This document shows positions 59,035 through 64,000 of a DNA stretch of 64,000 nt, one piece after another. Origin of the DNA: Ianthella basta (lineage: Eukaryota > Porifera > Demospongiae > Verongiida > Ianthellidae); NCBI GenBank assembly GCA_964019415.1, contig OZ025869.1, positions 483,501 to 547,500 on the forward strand. The letters run 5' to 3'. The notes beneath the pieces were generated by a model. That model had not been told where the DNA came from. It saw nothing but the letters and a program-made list of their open reading frames with translations, and ran no database searches. A program made the position numbers and the translations under genes. Positions within the stretch are counted from its first letter, which is position 1; each line of letters opens with the position of its first letter.

Positions 59035-60288
59035 ATGAAGCTGCTCGGTGTGCTGGTGTTGGCCTGTTTGCTACTCTCCCTGCCTCCTGCTTTTGGGACT
59101 CATTCTCCAACTGCCAATGCCACAGGACACTGCAAAGCAGGCCCCTGGGCTCCAACATCAGTGATAGGACTTCCGGGGAGAGACGGCCGTGACGGACCTC
59201 GTGGCAGAGACGGTCTCCCTGGCCCTCCCGGTCCACGAGGACCCAGTGGAATAGGTCTTGGGGAAATACGTGAAATTGTGCGTTTGATAGCAGAAGAGGA
59301 GGTGGGGAACTTGACAACAATCGTACATCAAAATCCTGTCAAGGTAGTGGTGAATTGTGCTGACAGTTCATCTGGAGCAGTGAATACCCCAACCCAGGTA
59401 CCCTTCAACCAGACACCATCCACTCCCATTACTGAGCGTCCAACGCTGACTTACGAGTGTGCCAACACATCTAATCAGAACTGTCCCGGGTTGACTTCAT
59501 ACAATCCTGCTACCTCTTGCCGCGATGTTTACCTCTGCAACCGCTTTCTCCCTTCTGGCAACTACTGGGTTCAGAGATACCATTCTGCCGATGGTTCCTT
59601 CACGCTTGCCCAAGTCTACTGCTACATGAGAGAAGACAAGTGTGGGATCGGTGGAATTATGCGTGTGGGGTACTTGAACGTTACCAACACAACGACCAGT
59701 TGCCCCCATCCTCTGACACTGTACAACGCATCTGGAACTATACTGTGCGGGCCAATTGACGGTAACAGCCAGTGCGATCATTTGACATTTCGTGCTTACA
59801 ATATCCCATACAATACTGTGTGTGGAAGGGCAGTCGGCTATGGGTATTACGTTAATACTGCATTTTACTATGGTTCAAGAGGCATTGATAGCATCTATCT
59901 CAGTGGATTGTCCATCACCAACAGAAACAATGGACAACGTTCACACATTTGGAGCTATGCAGCAGGGTATCGTGATGCTAGTTCCCATGTATACAACTGT
60001 CCCTGTGCCCGCTACCCTGGTAGAGATCCTCCATCATACGTTGGCACTGACTACTATTGTGAGTCTGGTGCTCACACATCGGTACCCGGCCAATGGTACA
60101 CCTCCAACCCACTGTGGGACAACAAAGGCTGCTACAGTGGTAGCAGATGTTGCAACCCAAGTCATGCACCATGGTTCCAGAAGTTCTTGAATGCAGAGGC
60201 TACTTCTGATATTGAAGTTCGCTGGTGCCATCCAGCTGGCTCTAATGACAAAGTTGGCATTGAACTGCTTGAAATTTATGTTTACTAA
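59035..60288 (+). CDS. A6: secreted collagen with fibrinogen-like C-terminal domain, intact
   Basis: 417 codons from [20 protein letters not shown]. The ATG at 58993 is 14 codons upstream, next to the TATA box, and is less likely. It has 9 Gly-X-Y triplets (GLP...GPS), the shortest intact collagen part of the family. The [19 protein letters not shown] helix, Thr/Pro linker and full C-terminal domain follow ([97 protein letters not shown]). It groups with A1 (THSPTANATGHCKAGPWAPT) rather than with A2/A3/A5. Its frame is fully open, so the A1-type subfamily still has one working member here. Confidence 0.87.
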   Translation: MKLLGVLVLACLLLSLPPAFGTHSPTANATGHCKAGPWAPTSVIGLPGRDGRDGPRGRDGLPGPPGPRGPSGIGLGEIREIVRLIAEEEVGNLTTIVHQNPVKVVVNCADSSSGAVNTPTQVPFNQTPSTPITERPTLTYECANTSNQNCPGLTSYNPATSCRDVYLCNRFLPSGNYWVQRYHSADGSFTLAQVYCYMREDKCGIGGIMRVGYLNVTNTTTSCPHPLTLYNASGTILCGPIDGNSQCDHLTFRAYNIPYNTVCGRAVGYGYYVNTAFYYGSRGIDSIYLSGLSITNRNNGQRSHIWSYAAGYRDASSHVYNCPCARYPGRDPPSYVGTDYYCESGAHTSVPGQWYTSNPLWDNKGCYSGSRCCNPSHAPWFQKFLNAEATSDIEVRWCHPAGSNDKVGIELLEIYVY

Positions 60289-60720
60289 CTAATTAGCAGC
60301 TGTGGTTTTCTGTGGGTTTCAGTAGCCACTTTTCTGCAGTGTAGTTTTCCACAGCATGCAGTAGGTCACTGCTGCCAATTTCCTGTAGCAGCAGTTCCTG
60401 TAGTTTCCAGTAGCCGTTTTGTGTGCAGCTGTAGTGCTCTATACTTTCATTAGGTATCTGTCACTGATTCTCTCTGTAGCTGAAGTTCTACAAGTACTTG
60501 TGCTGTAGTACTTGTGTTGTAGTGTATACATTTGCCATGTAGTTTAAGTGATTCACTTCGTATACTATGCTCAACAGTTTACTCCAATTGTTACGAACAA
60601 AATAATTGCTGCAAGTAGAAGTGATGATGCATGGTATCACATGCAGAATGTTCACTCAGCATAATCACCTTCATCTGAAGTGGACATTTCAATGCAACCA
60701 TCTCTTATCTACATAGTACG
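60289..60720. other. A6 3' flank
   Basis: GTAGC/CAGCAG-rich sequence resembling the A1 3' flank (TTTCCTGTAGCAGCAG). It contains a short local duplication of the GTACTTGTG word near 60490-60520. No gene recognised. Confidence 0.5.
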
Positions 60721-60726
60721 TATTAG

Positions 60727-60801
60727 TTATACCACGGCGCTGAGGTGTATATGGATTTTAGACGCACTCAAATCCATATACACCGAAGCGCCGTGGTATA
60801 A
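60727..60801. repeat. inverted repeat TTATACCACGGCGC
   Basis: The left arm TTATACCACGGCGCTGAGGT and on, and the right arm ACCGAAGCGCCGTGGTATAA, form a hairpin of about 32-bp arms with a short loop (TTAGACGCACTC). CpG-rich. It borders the CpG-rich block to the right. Confidence 0.75.
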
Positions 60802-61500
60802 GTGATATATACTCCGCCTAAGCGCGTCTAGGCTCTTATTCAAAAGGCGGGCTTCTTCCAGGACGACAGCTCTGAAGAGCGGCTGCCAGGTTTTGTTAAA
60901 TTCGCAAGTGCTATGAAGTTATTGCCTTACGTTAAGCCACTGGAGCAACACTCTAAGGGGCCAGTTAAGTGATTGAGGCTTCTGCGACGTTCTCGGCCTT
61001 CGAGGGTTCTTTGCGCTCGCTACTCGACTTTCTGTTCTCCTTGAAACAGTACGTTCCCACTGCTGCTGTGATTTTCAGTGCCCTTGCGTACGAATTAGTG
61101 CGCGAGCTTGCTGTTTCTCGTTTGTGCACTGTGCGGGTCGCGTACATGGTTTATCTAGCTCGGCTACGGAGCGCCGTACGTTGTTGGCTTGCGTGCATTG
61201 ATTGCAGCATGATGGAGGGAAGTATTCTCGTTTTCAATGCTTTGCGGGCTCTCCCAAAGCCACGCAAAGTTGAAGCTGACTGCAGGTTGCTGCATTTGTA
61301 CGTATGTGCTTTGGTGTGATTTGACACCTTCGTTGTTATCAATAACAACTTCCATATTTGGGCAGTGATATCAGGATTTAATCGCCCCTGTGCAGTATAT
61401 AGCTTCTTATTGCAGTTATACCCCCAAAACGGCTTCTTATTGCAGTTATATCTCGGCGGTTGCCCCGGCAACGGAGTATATAAATGTGTTATATACTGTG
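60802..61500. mobile_element. CpG-rich block, possible non-autonomous element
   Basis: Begins ATATATACTCCGCC and ends with CGGAGTATATAA (about 61474-61485), weak inverted ends. Inside is a 116-codon plus frame (60969-61319; MIEASATFSAFEGSLRSLLD ... LHLYVCALV) with two hydrophobic stretches and no recognised domain. CTTCTTATTGCAGTTATA occurs twice (about 61403 and 61434). Base composition differs sharply from the neighbourhood, suggesting recent insertion or an unmethylated promoter. Confidence 0.4.
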
Positions 61501-62040
61501 ATGCACTAGGCTTGCCTGTTTGTGAGTTGTTTGTTATGTAGCTATTCAAATGTGTGCCTCCAAATCAGTTAGCCTCAATTGCACTATGCCAGATGAGGAG
61601 AGGCAGGGGGTGGTTCTAAGACGGTCAGGAAATGAAATCATGAATTATTTCCTCCAAAAACAGCCCTTTATTGGTAGTTCTCTTGGAACGGACTGAAGAA
61701 GCTTGTCCTTTATGAAATTTTGTATCCCTTGACAATTCTTAGACCTTATACAGTGTACCCCATATCACTGCAGTACTGCAACACGCCACTACAACCAGCT
61801 CACGTTTCTTCGTTTATATACTGGAACACCTTCCCACGTTGTACTGTAAGTGTGTCAATAGACACATGGTGTGTTGACCATTGCTGCATCATGCACCCAG
61901 CTGTTGGGACTCCATGCTATTGTACAGTCACTGTAGTGATCATTTACCTCATATTAACAGTTTCTGTGGTTTTCAGCAGTCGCTGTTGTCAGCAGCTGTA
62001 GTTTTCTATAGCAGCACTTTAGCATTAGGTCTCTGCAGAC
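61501..62040. other. no gene recognised
   Basis: AT-rich sequence. The plus frame 61720-62001 (MYPLTILRPYTVYPISLQYC...) lacks known motifs. GTTTTCAGCAG and GTAGTTTTCTATAGCAGC near the end recall A-gene 3' flank. Confidence 0.4.
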
Positions 62041-62054
62041 ACGTTAAACTGCTC

Positions 62055-62330
62055 ATTATCATTCCTTCGATGTACGTTTCTGAAATTTGTTTCTCACCAA
62101 TCCAGCTGCTGGAGTGTTGCAAGCAGTACATCCTTAAAATTTATACCTTCTCTACCTTTGACTTCACACGCTCATCACATTCCACAGTCTCCTCCCCCCC
62201 TAGTTATTACATTCCTATCTTCAGGGGCCTAAGTCTGTATACCCACATGCATAATGCTGACTCAGCATTTGGTAATCTTGTAGAGGCTCTTTGCCACATT
62301 GTGTAACTACAAGATGGGGGAATATTGAGC
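62055..62330 (-). pseudogene. B promoter and 5' UTR relic at the right end of the array
   Basis: ATCATTCCTTCGATGTACGT, TTGTTTCTCACCAATCCAGC, TTGCAAGCAGTACATCCTTA and ATACCTTCTCTACC follow the B 5' UTR and promoter in order, with an insertion at the TATA box. No exon 1 precedes it, so it is a sixth, truncated B position. Confidence 0.65.
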
Positions 62331-63260
62331 TATTCACGTAGCTTATAATGTAATCAGCAGAATGTTTTGGCTCAGAAGGCCTTCTTCAACTGTTAGATAA
62401 CAGCTGAAGAAGGATTTATGGGCCAAACTCACTATTCTCCCCTCTTGAAGTCAGCATTTGTTTACACTCATGCAGTTTAACATAGATATTAGTTTGATGT
62501 ACAGTGCAAGTCATAAGTGATCACTATTTCTCTTGTAGTATTACATACTTTTGGGAAATATGTAGAAATCGTACTACCTCAGTATCAGCTCAATATTCCA
62601 AACACGTATAAATAGATGCCAATTGTCCCAGACGTTCCGGGACAGTCCCAAATTTGGAGCAGTTGTCCCATGTCCTGCACGAAAGATAGTATTTACAATA
62701 ATATCCCAGAAACTTGCATTTACTCCCTACCTAATATATGACAGCTAAATTAAATCTAACATGAATCTGTGGCGATTGAGCTCCATAATGGGTGCTTCCA
62801 CTGACATACTATCATTTGTGCTTCAGTGATCGGGTAACCAAATCACAGACAGTAGCCCGACGCGACTATTCTGCGCCATTTTATCTCCCCCCCCCCCCCA
62901 TACCCCTTCATCTAGTGTGGACTGCCCCTGAAGTTCATTCTGGAAAGTTGCCACCTATGTGTACACCAGACCACAACAAAGACCGTTGTTATAGATGTAA
63001 CTAAAAGAGGTTGCATGACTATGATAGAAAGTGCTTCATTTAACTAGTAACAATCACTGCACTCTAACATTGTGTGAGTATGATGTGTGTATGTGTGTAT
63101 GTGTGTACATGTGTCAGTGTGTGTGTGTATGTAAGAGTGTGTGCAGGTGTTGTGGGAGTGGGTGTGTGCATATGTGCATGCATATGTATGTGTGCATCAG
63201 ACAGCATGGTAGTGCTGTCTATGTAGGGATGGTGGTGGTTGTTTGTATGCTGTAATACAA
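62331..63260. repeat. B-type upstream flank, C-run and TG tract
   Basis: 62340-62620 continues B-unit upstream sequence, including a CAGCTGAAGAAGGATTTATG motif related to the hammerhead-like cores. 62887-62899 is a 13-C run. 62960-63190 matches the CACCAGACCACAACA and TG-rich blocks seen at 8.43-8.66 and 45.46-45.67 kb. Confidence 0.55.
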
Positions 63261-64000
63261 ACGGAAAGTAGCGCTACTCCTGAACAGTAGAACGAACCGG
63301 CACAAGAAACCGCCTACGAGGAAGGGAGGCTGTACAGTATACAGAGCTAACCTTACGCGCACCGTTGTGTAAAAAGCGTTGACACCTTTTGCTGTGTTTC
63401 GTCTTCTTCTTCATCTTCTTCTCCGTCAGCTGTAACTCACGAATGATAAAGAGTATGGGACTAATTTATCCACAATTCTACAGTGCTTTCGACGGGTAAG
63501 TGCCTTTTGCAGGTTTCATGACTCTGCGAGCAAGTCCACAAATGGAGGTTACTAGACCTCTAGGAGGCGTTCCTGGGAGAAGGACGCCATTTTACGCTGA
63601 CGTAACTACACGTTCGGACTCTCTTGATCGCCTAATCCTCTTTCAGTTGTGATTCAATAGTTCCACAGTGACATGACTGTTCTAAGGCGCGTACAGGAGA
63701 TGCTTCGCCCACGCACTGTTTTGGAGGTTATCCGCGTCCTTGCCATTTGGCAGCCATATTCCCTTACTGCATGGTTGCTTCCGGCCGACATTTCTGTGTT
63801 CGCTTGGCGATGAGAGCTAGCTGTCATTTCTGGTTCCACTCCACAATCCTCTTGCATTCAAGGGTGTAGGTATAGTGCAGCTCTTTTGTGCGCATGTAGG
63901 GGACGCCTGTGGTGTGGGTATATGCGTAGCTATAGCCAATATCCCTCCAGACAGTAAGTCAGAGTGGCAGCAAAATACAATTGGGATTGTGGGAGTTACT
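63260..64000. other. CpG-containing sequence, possible promoter and first exon
   Basis: CpG density rises (CTTACGCGCACCG, GGCGCGTACAGG). An ATG at about 63442 opens a short frame (MIKSMGLIYPQFYSAFDG) ending at a good GTAAGT donor near 63496, which could be a first exon. CCATTTTACGCTGACGTAAC (about 63589) includes a CRE-like TGACGTAA. The minus frame 63654-63857 is unrecognised. This may be the edge of the next gene or another element. Confidence 0.3.

Overview
The window looks like animal DNA from a sponge, most likely a demosponge. The main evidence is a family of secreted proteins with the layout of sponge short-chain (C4-like) collagens: a signal peptide, 16-18 Gly-X-Y triplets and a C-terminal domain ending in Cys-Val-Val-Cys-Thr-Lys. 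Introns are short (93-117 bp) with GT-AG ends. Most of the window is poor in CpG and rich in TG/CA, as expected of a methylated genome. A few CpG-rich islands stand out (about 3.1-4.0, 60.7-61.3 and 63.3-63.9 kb). No bacterial operons, rRNA or convincing tRNA genes were seen. The species cannot be named from sequence alone.

The locus is a tandem array of two collagen-type gene families that alternate in position and direction. Family B (C4-like short-chain collagen, two coding exons, minus strand) has near-complete members B1 (6.9-7.9 kb), B2 (19.7-20.6), B3 (27.9-28.8, one nonsense codon) and B4 (43.9-44.8, one 4-bp frameshift). Relics lie near 9.5, 10.2-11.1, 29.9, 30.4-31.2, 55.9 and 62.1 kb. 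Family A (signal peptide, 9-21 Gly-X-Y triplets, short predicted coiled coil, Thr/Pro linker, Cys-rich fibrinogen-like C-terminal domain, single coding exon, plus strand) has A1 (15.0-16.3 kb, pseudogene), A2 (24.2-25.6), A3 (36.0-37.3), A4 (37.8-38.4, C-terminal fragment), A5 (52.1-53.5) and A6 (59.0-60.3). The order is B1-A1, B2-A2, B3-A3/A4, B4-A5, B relic-A6, so the array grew by repeated duplication of a divergent B(-)/A(+) pair. Each family has its own conserved TATA-box core promoter.

Pieces of a third, unrecognised host gene ('X') lie between the collagen genes. Its 5' exons (3.8-5.0 kb) are followed by seven further copies of exon 5 at 9.1, 21.3, 29.7, 41.4, 45.9, 47.5 and 49.2 kb. 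Six of these share a junction that fuses intron 3 to the end of intron 4, so exon 4 was lost before they spread. The segments 17.5-25.9 kb and 41.8-54 kb are long paralogues. The second was enlarged by a 1.6-kb triplication at 45.8-50 kb. The segments 26.6-27.3 and 54.5-55.3 kb, and 34.4-35.9 and 57.1-59.0 kb, are also paralogous.

The rest is short mobile DNA and simple repeat: several MITE-like elements (one palindromic, with a paralogous empty site), a short insertion with 14-bp direct repeats, a truncated RecQ-like helicase exon, hammerhead-ribozyme-like cores, and TG/CA, GTAT, AT and poly-C tracts. The intact A and B genes probably encode secreted trimeric collagen-like proteins of the extracellular matrix or surface. 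That role is inferred from architecture, not shown here.
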